Origin: Jiangella asiatica
Lineage (GTDB): Bacteria; Actinomycetota; Actinomycetes; Jiangellales; Jiangellaceae
Reading direction: 5' to 3'
Length of the DNA: 64,000 bases
NCBI RefSeq assembly: GCF_004349065.1
Contig: NZ_SMKZ01000007.1
Span: 1 to 64,000 of the forward strand
In this document: positions 51,892 to 60,914 of the stretch, piece after piece
Numbering within the stretch: position 1 is the first letter of the stretch
Layout of the letters: each line of letters begins with the position of its first letter
Made by a program: the position numbers and the translations under genes
The notes under the pieces: model-generated
Databases searched by the model: none
The model's input: the letters and a program-made list of their open reading frames with translations, nothing else
Told to the model about the DNA's origin: nothing

Positions 51892-52938
51892 TCAGCCCGC
51901 TGGGTCGCCGTCTCCGTCGCCGTTGCGGCCCGGCACGTGCATGGTCGGGTCGATGGTGCTGACTATGCGCTCGAGGTCGTCGATACTGGCGAACTCAATG
52001 GTGACCTTGCCCTTGCTGCGGCCGAGGTTGACCTTCACCCTGGTGTCCAGACGCTCCGACAGCGCGCTGGCGATGTCGGAGAGCCGAGGCGCGACGGGGC
52101 GCTGCGCACGCTTGGCGCGCTCCTTGGGCATGCCGGCGTCACCGATCGCCACGATCTCCTCGACCGTGCGGACGCTCAGCCCTTCGGCGACGATGCGCTG
52201 GGCCAGCCGCTCCTGTGCCGCGCCATCTGCCAGTCCCAGCAGCGCCCGAGCGTGCCCGGCCGACAGGACGCCGGCGGCGACCCGCCGCTGGACCAGCGGC
52301 GGGAGCTTGAGCAGGCGCAGCGTGTTGGAGATCTGCGGACGGCTGCGCTTGATGCGGACCGCCAGCTCGTCGTGCGTGCAACCGAAGTCGTCCAGCAGTT
52401 GCTGGTACGCGGCCGCCTCCTCCAGCGGGTTGAGCTGGCTGCGGTGGAGGTTCTCCAGCAGCGCGTCGCGGAGCATGTCGTCGTCGCGCGTGGTACGCAC
52501 GATGGCGGGGATGGTGGCCAGGCCGGCCTCCTTGGTGGCCCGCCACCGTCGCTCGCCCATCACCAGCTCGTAGCTGCCCTCGCCAAGCCGCCGCACGACG
52601 ATCGGCTGGAGCAGGCCGACCTCCCGGATCGACGACACCAGCTCCGCGAGCGCGTCCTCGTCGAAGACCTGTCGCGGCTGTCTCGGATTCGCCGTGATGG
52701 CATCGACCGGGATCTCGGCGAACGTGGCACCGTCGACAGGGACGAGGTCGCCGTCCGCCGGCTGCGTTTCACGTGAAACAGTGCCATCCGCCGTCGGGTG
52801 CGCGCCGTTCGCGCCCTGCCGTCCCTCCGGGAAGAAGACGTCGACGGGCGACCTACGCACCGTGCCCGCGTCCCCCGGCTCCCCCGTCGGGATCAGCGCA
52901 CCCAGGCCGCGCCCGAGTCCCCGCCTCTTCTCAGCCAT
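51892..52938 (-). CDS. parB: Chromosome partitioning protein ParB
   Basis: This is a 348-residue DNA-binding CTPase-fold protein that loads on parS and helps segregate the origin. The N-terminus [16 protein letters not shown] is typical. Residues about 80-170 hold the ParB box ([21 protein letters not shown]) and the CTP-binding GERRWRA. The helix-turn-helix region ([22 protein letters not shown]) follows, and a C-terminal dimer domain ends the protein. ATG 52938 overlaps the parA stop by eight bases. One parS site lies inside this gene. Confidence 0.96.
   Translation of the reverse strand: MAEKRRGLGRGLGALIPTGEPGDAGTVRRSPVDVFFPEGRQGANGAHPTADGTVSRETQPADGDLVPVDGATFAEIPVDAITANPRQPRQVFDEDALAELVSSIREVGLLQPIVVRRLGEGSYELVMGERRWRATKEAGLATIPAIVRTTRDDDMLRDALLENLHRSQLNPLEEAAAYQQLLDDFGCTHDELAVRIKRSRPQISNTLRLLKLPPLVQRRVAAGVLSAGHARALLGLADGAAQERLAQRIVAEGLSVRTVEEIVAIGDAGMPKERAKRAQRPVAPRLSDIASALSERLDTRVKVNLGRSKGKVTIEFASIDDLERIVSTIDPTMHVPGRNGDGDGDPAG
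52765..52780. other. parS site within parB
   Basis: CGTTTCACGTGAAACA differs at one end base from the universal parS TGTTTCACGTGAAACA. It lies in the 5' part of parB. ParB nucleates here. Confidence 0.9.
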
Positions 52939-54088
52939 CGCGTGTCTCCCCATGCTGGTCCGTCGTCCCCCGCTCCGCGATCTCGCGGGCGGCCTCCAGG
53001 TAGGACAGCGCGCCGCTGGACGCCGCGTCGTACGTCATGACCGTCTGCCCATAACTGGGTGCCTCACTGATGCGCACCGACCGCGGGATCGCGGTACGCA
53101 GGACGGTGTCGCCGAAGTGCCTGCGTACCTCGTCGGCCACCTGTGCGGCCAGACGCGTCCGCCCGTCGTACATCGTCAGCAGGATCGTCGACACCGCGAG
53201 CTCGCGGTTGAGATGGGCGCGCACCATGTCGATGTTCTTGAGCAGCTGACTCAGCCCTTCCAGCGCGTAGTACTCGCACTGGATCGGGATGAGCACCTCG
53301 TCCCCGCCGACGAGCGCGTTGACGGTCAAGAGGCCCAGCGATGGTGGGCAGTCGATGAACACGTAGTCGTACTCGACGCCCTCGGACTTCAGGTGCTGAT
53401 CCATTGCCTTCCGCATCCGCGACTCGCGGGCGACCATCGAGACCAGCTCGATCTCCGCACCGGCGAGATCGATGGTGGCGGGCACGCACCATAGCCCGTC
53501 GATCTCCTCGACCTTCTGCACCACGTCGGAGATGGGAGTCTCCTCGACCATGACGTCGTAGATGCTCGGGATCTCCGCGTGGTGGTCGATGCCCAAGGCC
53601 GTGGACGCGTTGCCCTGCGGGTCGAGGTCGACGACTAGGACGCGCAGCCCGCTGACGGCGAGCGCCGCCGCCAGGTTGACGGTCGTGGTGGTCTTGCCCA
53701 CGCCGCCCTTCTGGTTCGCGACCACCATCACCCGCGTCTGCTCGGGCTCCGGCATCGGCGCCGTACGGCGGCCGACGGCCATCAGCGCTACCGCGGCCTC
53801 GCGGGCGATGGGGGTGTCCATGTCCGCCAGCGACCCGGACATCGCGAAGTCGGCCAGCTCGGCCGCCGTTCGCACCTGTGCCCGCTCCGCCACGTCAGCC
53901 GGTCGCTCGCCCGCATTCACCGATCTCTCACGCTCCAGGTTCGACGACGGTCCGCCCGCCGCATCAATGGTCCCATCGGTCGGCGGCCAGCCGATCGCCG
54001 ACCGCCGTTCCCCCGTAGCGTCCATGCTCGCGACGACCCCAGCTGCCGTCGGCCACCCCAGGCCCGGTACGACAGTGGCATCGCTCAT
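52931..54088 (-). CDS. parA: Chromosome partitioning ATPase ParA
   Basis: This is a 385-residue ATPase. After an N-terminal extension of about 115 residues (poorly ordered, Ala/Glu-rich) comes the deviant Walker [15 protein letters not shown] near residue 128. The A' motif [13 protein letters not shown], Walker [12 protein letters not shown] and C-terminal basic [13 protein letters not shown] follow. It moves ParB-parS complexes. ATG 54088 overlaps the rsmG stop as ATGA. The long extension is common in actinobacterial ParA. An in-frame start after the extension would still leave a full ParA. Confidence 0.96.
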   Translation of the reverse strand: MSDATVVPGLGWPTAAGVVASMDATGERRSAIGWPPTDGTIDAAGGPSSNLERERSVNAGERPADVAERAQVRTAAELADFAMSGSLADMDTPIAREAAVALMAVGRRTAPMPEPEQTRVMVVANQKGGVGKTTTTVNLAAALAVSGLRVLVVDLDPQGNASTALGIDHHAEIPSIYDVMVEETPISDVVQKVEEIDGLWCVPATIDLAGAEIELVSMVARESRMRKAMDQHLKSEGVEYDYVFIDCPPSLGLLTVNALVGGDEVLIPIQCEYYALEGLSQLLKNIDMVRAHLNRELAVSTILLTMYDGRTRLAAQVADEVRRHFGDTVLRTAIPRSVRISEAPSYGQTVMTYDAASSGALSYLEAAREIAERGTTDQHGETRDG

Positions 54089-54765
54089 CTGTTCTTCCTC
54101 CGTTGTCGTGCACCCCGTTCCGGCACCCTGTCCGCGCGTCCCGCGGTGACCACGGCAACTCGCGCGACCGGTTCGACGACGCCGGTGCCGGCTACCTCAA
54201 CTCTCCACGACGTCGCACCCATTCTCGCCAACGACGCGGCGGAATCGCGCAACTCTTCGGAAACCGACTCGCCCTTCATGGCCAGCAGCAGGCCACCGGG
54301 CCGCAGGAGCGGAAGGGTCCAGCCTGCCAGTCGTTCCATCGGTGCCACCGCTCGGGCCGCGACGACGTCGAACGTCGCGCTCGGCGTCACGTCCTCGGCG
54401 CGCGAGCGCAGCACCGTCACCGATTCCAGGCGCAGCCGCTGCACCGCCTCGGTCAAGAACTCGCTACGACGCAGCAGCGGTTCGATCAGCACCATCTCGA
54501 GGTCGGGGCGGGCGATCGCGAGCGGGATGCCTGGCAATCCGGCACCCGAGCCGACATCGGCCACCCGCAGCCCCGGCTCGACGAGCTCTGCCAGCACGGC
54601 GGAGTTCAAGATGTGCCGGTCCCAGAGCCGCGGGGCCTCGCGCGGTCCCAGGAGTCCGCGCTCGATGCCAGGGCCGGCCAGCAGCTCCGCGTAGGCCGCG
54701 GCCACCCCGACCCGGGGTCCGAACACGGAGGAGGCCGAGTCAGGTACGCCATCGGACCCGTACAT
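54085..54765 (-). CDS. rsmG: 16S rRNA (guanine527-N7)-methyltransferase RsmG
   Basis: This is a 226-residue SAM-dependent methyltransferase. VADVGSGAGLPGIPLAIARP near residue 65 is the SAM-binding motif I of the GidB family, and the conserved RHILNS segment precedes it. It methylates G527 of 16S rRNA; its loss gives low-level streptomycin resistance in several bacteria. ATG 54765 has GGGAGGCC at about 8 nt. It sits between a parS site and parA, the usual actinobacterial order. Confidence 0.95.
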   Translation of the reverse strand: MYGSDGVPDSASSVFGPRVGVAAAYAELLAGPGIERGLLGPREAPRLWDRHILNSAVLAELVEPGLRVADVGSGAGLPGIPLAIARPDLEMVLIEPLLRRSEFLTEAVQRLRLESVTVLRSRAEDVTPSATFDVVAARAVAPMERLAGWTLPLLRPGGLLLAMKGESVSEELRDSAASLARMGATSWRVEVAGTGVVEPVARVAVVTAGRADRVPERGARQRRKNR

Positions 54766-54787
54766 GACCCGGCCTCCCAACGCTCGG

Positions 54788-54803
54788 TGTTTCACGTGAA
54801 ACG
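54788..54803. other. parS site between rsmG and jag
   Basis: TGTTTCACGTGAAACG differs at one base from the parS consensus. It overlaps the first three bases of the jag terminator stem. Confidence 0.92.
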
Positions 54804-54838
54804 GCGCCCGCCGGCAAGCACTCACGGGCGGGCGCCGT
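54801..54838 (-). terminator. Terminator of the rpmH-jag operon
   Basis: A perfect 12-bp inverted repeat (ACGGCGCCCGCC at 54801-54812, complement at 54827-54838) with a 14-nt loop lies 16 nt after the jag stop. The stem is the same sequence as that of the trxBA terminator. Confidence 0.8.
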
Positions 54839-54853
54839 CGGCGTGAGAAGCCC

Positions 54854-55408
54854 TCAGGCCGGCGTCGCCGGCATGACGACCACGTAGCGGCGGGGCTCCT
54901 CGCCCTCGGACTCGCTCCGGAGCCCGGCCGCGGCCACCGCGTCATGAACGACCTTGCGCTCGAACGGCGACATCGCGCCAAGCGACTCCGGCTCGCCGGA
55001 CGACCGGACCGCCTCGATGACCTGCTTGGCCAGCTCCAGCACCTCCGTGCGCCGGTTGGCCCGGAAGCCGCCGATGTCCAGCATCAGCCGGCTGCGCTCA
55101 CCGGTCTCCCGCACGACCGCTAGCCGGGTGAGCTCCTGCAGCGCCTCCAGGACCTTGCCGTCGTCGCCGATCAGGGAATCCAAGCCGTCGCCGACAACGG
55201 ACACCACCGCGCGGTCGCCCTCGACGTCCATGTCGATGTCGCCGTCGAGGTCCGCGATGTCGAGCAGTTCCTCCAGGTAGTCCGCCGCGATGTCACCCTC
55301 GCGTTCCAGCCGCTCGGCGACCGTCATGCCCGCTTCGTTCGCGCTTTCCTGCACAGCGTCGCGATCGGTGTCAGCCTCGCTCACCTTCGACTCCTCATAT
55401 TCGTTCAT
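54854..55408 (-). CDS. jag: Jag-like KH/R3H RNA-binding protein
   Basis: This is a 184-residue cytosolic protein with an acidic N-terminal part of 60 residues, a KH domain (VVSVVGDGLDSLIGDDGKVLEALQ, with the GxxG-like loop GDDG) and an R3H domain near the end (MSPFERKVVHDAVAAAGLRSES). It is encoded next to yidC as SpoIIIJ and Jag are in Bacillus. It binds RNA and is linked to cell-wall and division control in other bacteria. The gene lies 53 nt after yidC. Confidence 0.93.
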   Translation of the reverse strand: MNEYEESKVSEADTDRDAVQESANEAGMTVAERLEREGDIAADYLEELLDIADLDGDIDMDVEGDRAVVSVVGDGLDSLIGDDGKVLEALQELTRLAVVRETGERSRLMLDIGGFRANRRTEVLELAKQVIEAVRSSGEPESLGAMSPFERKVVHDAVAAAGLRSESEGEEPRRYVVVMPATPA

Positions 55409-55461
55409 GGGACGGGTCTCGCCCGTCAGGGCCCGGCCACACTCGCAACCACCGACGGCGG

Positions 55462-56388
55462 CTATTTCTTCTTGCGTTGTGCCCGGCTGGTCTTCTTCGG
55501 CTGGCGCCGCACGACCTCGCCCTGGGGCTCCTCCGGCTCCGGGCCGGCGTCCGGGGTGGGCAGGGCAACGCCCTTGCGCCGTGCCTTCTCCTCCAACCGG
55601 CGCTGGTGGGCCCGCTCGGCCTCGGTGCCCGGAGCGGGCATCCGCCGGATCACATAGAGCTGCTGGCCCATGGTCCAGAAGTTCGAGGTGAGCCAGTACA
55701 GCACGGTTCCGAGCGGGAAGTAGACACCGGAGAACGCGAAGACGAGGGGCAGCACGTACAGCAGGATCTTCTGCTGCTGCGCGAACGGGCCCTCCAGGGC
55801 CTCCTTGGGCATGTTCTTGCGCATGATCTGCCGCTGCGTGATGAACTGCGAGGCCACCATCAGCACGACCATCACCGCGGCGATGATCTTGGTGTTGAGG
55901 TCGTCGGACGTGAGGAACGACTCGGACAGCTTGGCACCGAAGATCTCGGCGTTCATCGCGGACTCGAACAGCGCCGACCCTTGCTCGAACGCGCCTCGGG
56001 CGTTGTCCTTGGCGATGCCGTCCAGCACCCGGAAGAGAGCGAAGAAGAACGGTGCCTGCAGCAGGATGGGCAGGCAGGACGCGAACGGGTTGGTCCCGGT
56101 GTCCTTGTAGAGCTTCATCATCTCCTGCTGGAGACGCTCGCGGTCGCCCTTGTACTTCTTCTGCAGCTCACGCAGTTGCGGCTGCAGCAGCTGCATCTTG
56201 CGCTGCGAGCGGATCTGCCGCACGAACAGCGGGATCAGCAGGATCCGGATGACGACGACCAGCCCGATGATCGACAGCGCCCAGTTCACACCGTCGTGGT
56301 CGATGCCCATCAACTCGGAGAAGAGCCAATGCCAGCCGATCATGATCCAGCTGACGAGGTACAGCAACGGTGCGAGGACGGTATCCAC
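55462..56388 (-). CDS. yidC: Membrane protein insertase YidC
   Basis: This is a 308-residue Oxa1/YidC-type insertase. It has about five membrane helices: an N-terminal one (VLAPLLYLVSWIMIGWHWLF), then IIGLVVVIRILLIPLFVRQI. LQKKYKGDRERLQQEMMKLYKDTG is the conserved cytoplasmic coiled hairpin, and an Arg sits in the membrane groove region. The C-terminal tail is basic (VVRRQPKKTSRAQRKKK), typical for ribosome contact. No lipobox is seen. It sits between yidD and jag. Confidence 0.95.
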   Translation of the reverse strand: MDTVLAPLLYLVSWIMIGWHWLFSELMGIDHDGVNWALSIIGLVVVIRILLIPLFVRQIRSQRKMQLLQPQLRELQKKYKGDRERLQQEMMKLYKDTGTNPFASCLPILLQAPFFFALFRVLDGIAKDNARGAFEQGSALFESAMNAEIFGAKLSESFLTSDDLNTKIIAAVMVVLMVASQFITQRQIMRKNMPKEALEGPFAQQQKILLYVLPLVFAFSGVYFPLGTVLYWLTSNFWTMGQQLYVIRRMPAPGTEAERAHQRRLEEKARRKGVALPTPDAGPEPEEPQGEVVRRQPKKTSRAQRKKK

Positions 56389-56395
56389 GGGTGTA

Positions 56396-56740
56396 TCAGA
56401 CTCCTCTGAGAGGGGTTGGGGTCCCTGGCGCCGTTACCGCCGGGGACTCGGAAGCTCCACGGGAATCGCCGGCACCGGGCGTCTCGCCGTCGGTGCCCTC
56501 TGCCCGTCCCCACCACCGGTAGGTCTCACGGCTGGGGACGAGGTCGACGCCGCCGGCACACCACGGATGGCACCGGCCGAGGCGGCGGGCTGCCAGCCAT
56601 CCGCCACGCAGGGCACCGTGCCGCTCGACCGCCGTCAGCGCGTAGGCCGAGCACGACGGGTAGTAGCGACAGGTCTGCCCGTACAGCGGGCTGATGATCA
56701 GGCGGTAGCCCTTGAGCAGGGCGACCAGAAGAGTCTTCAT
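56396..56740 (-). CDS. yidD: Membrane protein insertion efficiency factor YidD
   Basis: This is a 114-residue protein of the DUF37 family. The core [45 protein letters not shown] holds the conserved CRYxPSCSxY motif and the RCHPW box. A disordered tail of about 40 residues follows. It overlaps rnpA by ATGA and precedes yidC by 7 nt. Confidence 0.94.
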   Translation of the reverse strand: MKTLLVALLKGYRLIISPLYGQTCRYYPSCSAYALTAVERHGALRGGWLAARRLGRCHPWCAGGVDLVPSRETYRWWGRAEGTDGETPGAGDSRGASESPAVTAPGTPTPLRGV

Positions 56741-57102
56741 TGCCGCTTCTCCGCCCGGACCATGGCCCGATCGAGAGCGGTATCGAGCTCACGCGCGAGC
56801 GTGGAGCTGGGAGCACCGGCGATACCCGGCAGCGCGCGAACCACCACAGAGGATCCGCGGGGAAGCCGGTCGAGGCGCTCGGCCAACAGATGGCGCAGCC
56901 GCCGCCGCACCGTGTTACGAACCACTGCACCCCCAACCGTCCGGCCGACGACCAGGCCCACCGACGGGGGCGCATCCGGGGGACCCGCCTCACCCGCGGG
57001 CATCAGATGCACGACCATGGTCGGCCGTCCGACACGGACGCCACGGCGCACGATCACCCGGAAATCGGCCGAGCGTCGGAGCCGGTGCTCGGCCTTCAGC
57101 AC
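56737..57102 (-). CDS. rnpA: Ribonuclease P protein component
   Basis: This is a 121-residue basic protein that helps RNase P RNA process tRNA 5' ends. [21 protein letters not shown] near the N-terminus and [22 protein letters not shown], the RNR signature of RnpA, near residue 60 are clear. The GTG at 57102 is in frame and directly precedes LKAEHRLRR; starts further up would run into the rpmH region. The stop overlaps yidD. Confidence 0.94.
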   Translation of the reverse strand: MLKAEHRLRRSADFRVIVRRGVRVGRPTMVVHLMPAGEAGPPDAPPSVGLVVGRTVGGAVVRNTVRRRLRHLLAERLDRLPRGSSVVVRALPGIAGAPSSTLARELDTALDRAMVRAEKRQ

Positions 57103-57139
57103 CTCAGATCGTCGAGCGAGCGCAAGCCGGCCAGCCGGA

Positions 57140-57277
57140 TCAGGCGGACAGCTTGGCACGGCCCTTGCTGCGGCGGGACGCGAGGATGGCGCGGCCGGCA
57201 CGCGTGCGCATGCGCAGCCGGAAGCCGTGAGTCTTCGCACGACGGCGGGTGTTCGGCTGGAAGGTGCGCTTGACCAC
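57140..57277 (-). CDS. rpmH: Ribosomal protein L34
   Basis: This is a 45-residue ribosomal protein that starts at GTG 57277 ([20 protein letters not shown]) and ends SKGRAKLSA at 57140. The sequence is the standard actinobacterial L34. It is too short for most ORF lists but certain by identity. Its Shine-Dalgarno AGGAG lies 7 nt upstream, inside an inverted repeat that could hide it. It leads the rpmH-rnpA-yidD-yidC-jag transcription unit. Confidence 0.98.
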   Translation of the reverse strand: MVKRTFQPNTRRRAKTHGFRLRMRTRAGRAILASRRSKGRAKLSA

Positions 57278-57281
57278 GTCC

Positions 57282-57380
57282 GGGCTCCTGTGTCGATCGG
57301 TGAGATGTGCGTGCTTCGGGGTGCCGTGCGGGACCCGCGCGTCCCCGGGGATCGAACCCCGGGCACGTCAACAGGAGCCC
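57282..57380 (-). promoter_or_regulatory. rpmH leader with an SD-pairing inverted repeat
   Basis: In the rpmH transcript, GGGCTCCTGT (57380-57371) is the exact complement of ACAGGAGCCC (57291-57282), which contains the rpmH ribosome site. The intervening sequence has its own strong GC stem around a GGGGTTCGATCCCC loop. If it folds, the RNA would block rpmH translation. Confidence 0.5.
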
Positions 57381-57524
57381 TCGTCGGACCGATTAACGGT
57401 ACGCGCTGGGCGCGCCTTCGGTCAAACGCGCCCGCCCGGCCGGCTGGGCGGCGGCAACCGCCCAGCATGACACCGTCGGTGTCGTCACTGGGAGTAGCGA
57501 CACGCCGGTGGTTCTGGGCGAACC

Positions 57525-57703
57525 TGTGGACATCAGTTGAAGCCCTGGCCGCATGTTGTTAGCGTCACGTCCTCCGGCACGCTGTCCGGACCACGCGGCA
57601 CCGGGTGACACGCATCGCGTTCATGCAGGTCACAATGGAGCGGATAGAGACAAAGCACCACGTGTCCACACCCTCCACATGCTGTGGACGACGGTGTGGA
57701 CAA
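57525..57703. promoter_or_regulatory. DnaA boxes in the dnaA upstream region
   Basis: Near-consensus DnaA boxes (TTGTCCACA or its complement TGTGGACAA) occur at 57525-57533 (TGTGGACAT), 57662-57670 (GTGTCCACA), 57683-57691 (TGTGGACGA) and 57695-57703 (exact). They would support DnaA autoregulation and may be part of a two-part origin. The rest of the 57381-57750 gap shows no gene. Confidence 0.75.
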
Positions 57704-57750
57704 AGAAAACCGGGGGTGGCCAGCCGGGTGCCGCCAGTTTGGAGTGCACT

Positions 57751-59244
57751 GTGGCAGACGAGGCGGGCAACGACTTCGCGACCGCATGGGCGAAAGCACT
57801 GACCGATCTCGAGTCCATCGAGATCGGGCCTCAGCAGCGTGCCTTTCTCTCCCAGGCCAGGCCGGTGACCCTGGTCGAGGGCACGGCTGTCATCGCCGTA
57901 CCCAGCGACTTCGCGCGCGCCCAGATCGAGCAGCGGCTGCGCACGCACATCGTCGACGCGCTGTCCGCCGCGGTGGGCCGGCCGGTCGGGCTGGCGGTCA
58001 GCGTCAGCCCGCCTCCCGAGCCGGGCCCGGGCGACGTGCCACCGCCGCCGCCGTCGCCCGCCACCTCGGCCGGCGACTACGCCGAGCCCGCCACGTCGTC
58101 GACGGTGGACACCGAGGAGATCCCGCGCATCACCGCGGCGTCCGAGGCATCGTTCGTCCCGCAGCGCAATTCCGCCGACACCGCGGCGCCGCGACGACCC
58201 GATGTCGAACCACATCTCAATCCCCGCTATACGTTCGACACCTTCGTCATCGGTTCGAGCAACCGGTTCGCGCACGCCGCCACGGTCGCCGTCGCCGAGG
58301 CGCCCGGCAAGGCCTACAACCCGCTGCACGTCTACGGGGAGTCTGGTCTGGGCAAGACCCATCTCCTGCACGCCATCGGGCACTACACGCGGACGATGTA
58401 CCCCGGCACCCGGGTGCGGTACGTGAGCTCGGAGGAGTTCACCAACGACTTCATCAACTCCATCCGCGACGACAAGGCGTCGGCCTTCCAGCGCCGCTAC
58501 CGCGACGTCGACGTCCTGCTCATCGACGACATCCAGTTCCTCGAGGGCAAGATCCAGACGCAGGAGGAGTTCTTCCACACGTTTAACACGCTCCACAACG
58601 CGAACAAGCAGATCGTCATCACGTCCGATCGACCGCCCAAGCAGCTGTCGGCGCTGGAGGATCGACTGCGCAACCGATTCGAGTGGGGCCTGACCTGCGA
58701 CGTGCAGCCGCCCGACCTCGAGACGCGCATCGCGATCCTGTCCAAGAAGGCCACTCAGGACCACCTCAACGTCTCCCCGGACGTGCTGGAGTACATCGCG
58801 AGCCGGATCGCCACGAACATCCGTGAGCTGGAGGGCGCGCTCATCCGTGTCACGGCGTTCGCGAGCCTCAACCGCCAGCCGGTCGACCTCTCCCTGGCCG
58901 AGATCGTGCTGCGCGATCTCGTGCCCACCGACTCCGGGCCCGAGATCACCGCGGCGACGATCATGGCCCAGACGTCCGCATACTTCGGCCTGACCATCGA
59001 GGACCTGCAGGGCACCAGCCGCAGCCGCGTGCTCGTCACGGCCCGCCAGATCGCCATGTACCTGTGTCGTGAGCTCACCGAGCTGTCGCTGCCGAAGATC
59101 GGCCAGCACTTCGGCGGCCGTGACCACACCACTGTCATGCATGCCGAGCGGAAGATCCGCACGCTCATGGCGGAGCGGCGCAGCGTCTTCAACCAGGTGA
59201 CCGAGCTGACCAACCGCATCAAGCAGCAGGCTCGGCAGTCATGA
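57751..59244 (+). CDS. dnaA: Chromosomal replication initiator protein DnaA
   Basis: This is a 497-residue AAA+ initiator. Domain I spans residues 1-90 ([21 protein letters not shown]). Domain II is a Pro-rich linker of about 70 residues. The AAA+ domain III has Walker [14 protein letters not shown] near 196 and Walker [13 protein letters not shown] near 254. Domain IV is a DNA-binding helix-turn-helix with the signature [15 protein letters not shown] near 453. GTG 57751 has GGAG at 7 nt and matches family N-termini; the 66 codons before it lie among DnaA boxes. It opens the dnaA-dnaN origin. Confidence 0.97.
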   Translation: MADEAGNDFATAWAKALTDLESIEIGPQQRAFLSQARPVTLVEGTAVIAVPSDFARAQIEQRLRTHIVDALSAAVGRPVGLAVSVSPPPEPGPGDVPPPPPSPATSAGDYAEPATSSTVDTEEIPRITAASEASFVPQRNSADTAAPRRPDVEPHLNPRYTFDTFVIGSSNRFAHAATVAVAEAPGKAYNPLHVYGESGLGKTHLLHAIGHYTRTMYPGTRVRYVSSEEFTNDFINSIRDDKASAFQRRYRDVDVLLIDDIQFLEGKIQTQEEFFHTFNTLHNANKQIVITSDRPPKQLSALEDRLRNRFEWGLTCDVQPPDLETRIAILSKKATQDHLNVSPDVLEYIASRIATNIRELEGALIRVTAFASLNRQPVDLSLAEIVLRDLVPTDSGPEITAATIMAQTSAYFGLTIEDLQGTSRSRVLVTARQIAMYLCRELTELSLPKIGQHFGGRDHTTVMHAERKIRTLMAERRSVFNQVTELTNRIKQQARQS

Positions 59245-59647
59245 CTCACACGACGCACGGCGTGATCGACTTCTCACAGGGTGTGGACAACTCTGTGGAC
59301 ATCTGGGGTCGCGCGGTGGACCGGACTGCGGAAACCACCACGGCCCGGTGGACAACCACCGGCCATCCACGGTGGCATCAGCCTGCACCCACAAGCTCCG
59401 TGGACGACGATAGTGCCTCCGAGCTGCGACGTTCATGGTTTTCCACACTTTCCACCAACGCTATTCACCCGACCAGTCCAGACATGGGTTCCGGAGCACC
59501 GCACAAGCTTGGCGGCCGGCTTTCTGTGGATGGCGGGCCGAGAGCGCGTCGATTGACGCCTCTGGACCCACCTGTCGGCGCCGCGTGGAAGGATGACGTC
59601 GAACCACAACGGCCCGGGCGGACGCCCGAGGGGAGGACGGTGGACCG
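59245..59647. other. Chromosomal origin of replication oriC (dnaA-dnaN intergenic)
   Basis: This 403-nt gap lies between dnaA and dnaN, the usual actinobacterial origin. DnaA boxes seen include 59282-59290 (TGTGGACAA, exact), 59294-59302 (TGTGGACAT), 59347-59355 (GGTGGACAA), 59439-59447 (TTTTCCACA) and 59525-59533 (TGTGGATGG), in both directions. An AT-richer stretch with TTTTCC and TTCACC lies at about 59430-59470. No gene is present. The number of clear boxes is modest compared with Streptomyces. Confidence 0.88.
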
Positions 59648-60781
59648 GTGAAGTTCCGGCTCGATCGCGATGTATTGGCTGATGCCGTCGCATGGACGGC
59701 TCGCACCCTGCCCAACCGGCCCACCGTGCCGGTGCTGGCGGGTCTGCGCATCGACGCGTCCGACTCCCAGGTGACGTTCTCGTCGTTCGACTACGAGGTC
59801 TCCGGCAGGGTGTCGGTCGACGCCGACATCGCCGACGGTGGCACGGTCCTGGTGTCCGGCCGGTTGCTGGCCGACATCGCCCGGTCACTGCCCGCCAAGC
59901 CAGTCGACCTCAACGCCGACGGTGCCAAGGTCACCATCACCTGTGGCAGCGCCCGCTTCACCTTGCAGACGCTGCCGGTCGAGGAGTATCCCGACCTGCC
60001 GTCCATGCCCGAGGCATCCGGCACCGTCGACGGCGCGGTCCTCGCCGAGGCGGTGAGCCAGGTGGCCGTCGCCGCCGGCCGCGACGACATGCTGCCCACG
60101 CTCACCGGCATCCGGATCGAGATCGAGGGCGAGACCGTCACGCTCGGGGCCACCGACCGGTATCGGCTGGCCGTGCGCGAGTTCACCTGGAACCCCGGCC
60201 GTCCCGACACCTCCGTGGTGGCACTGGTGCCGGCGCGCACGCTCGTCGACGCGGCGAAGACGCTCGCGCCGGCCGGCGAGGTCACGCTCGCGCTGGGCAC
60301 CGGCTCGCAGGACAGCCTCCTCGGCCTGGCCGCCGGGGGCCGCAACACCACCAGCCGGCTGATCGACGGCGAATGGGTTCCCAACTACCGCCGGCTGTTC
60401 CCGGCCGACACCGCTACGGTCGCGCGGGTCGAGATCTCGTCGCTGGTCGAGTCGGTCAAGCGGGTCGCCTTGGTGGCTGAGCGCAACACGCCGGTGCGGC
60501 TGGCCTTCGACGACGGTCAGGTGGTTCTCGAGGCCGGCAGCGGCGAGGACGCCCAGGCGTCGGAGGCACTGCCCGCCGACGTGCAGGGCCCGGCCATCGC
60601 CACCGGCTTCAACCCCACCTATCTCCTCGACGGCTTGCAGGCGCTGGGCACCCAGTTCGTGCATCTGTCCTTCACCGACACCCCGCTGAAGCCGGTGGTC
60701 ATCCAGGGCGTGCCCAGCCTCGAAGCGGATCCCGACGGCGGCTACCGCTATCTGGCGATGCCCATCAGGCTCTCCGGCTGA
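59648..60781 (+). CDS. dnaN: DNA polymerase III beta subunit (sliding clamp)
   Basis: This is a 377-residue ring-forming clamp that tethers DNA polymerase III. The three similar beta-clamp domains are visible, with VRFxxxD-like starts. KFRLDRDVLADAVAWTARTLP opens domain 1, and the protein ends YLAMPIRLSG, close to the usual clamp ending (YLVMPMRL). GTG 59648 has GGGAGGACG at about 11 nt. It follows oriC and is the first gene of the dnaN-gnd-recF-dciA-gyrB run. Confidence 0.96.
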   Translation: MKFRLDRDVLADAVAWTARTLPNRPTVPVLAGLRIDASDSQVTFSSFDYEVSGRVSVDADIADGGTVLVSGRLLADIARSLPAKPVDLNADGAKVTITCGSARFTLQTLPVEEYPDLPSMPEASGTVDGAVLAEAVSQVAVAAGRDDMLPTLTGIRIEIEGETVTLGATDRYRLAVREFTWNPGRPDTSVVALVPARTLVDAAKTLAPAGEVTLALGTGSQDSLLGLAAGGRNTTSRLIDGEWVPNYRRLFPADTATVARVEISSLVESVKRVALVAERNTPVRLAFDDGQVVLEAGSGEDAQASEALPADVQGPAIATGFNPTYLLDGLQALGTQFVHLSFTDTPLKPVVIQGVPSLEADPDGGYRYLAMPIRLSG

Positions 60782-60914
60782 CGCCCCTCAAGCGGTGGGA
60801 GGGTGGGCCGACGGGCGCCCGCCGCGGTCCACGCGCGAGGATGGAGACATCCACGCGCGACGTAGCTCGCCCACCGACACGGGAGGAACTCTGGTGGCCA
60901 CAGAAGGGAACGTC

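Noticed and set aside
57320-57375. tRNA-like T-arm GGGGTTCGATCCCC on the minus strand near rpmH
   Set aside because: No acceptor, anticodon or D arm of a tRNA can be built around it, and it lies inside the rpmH leader stem.
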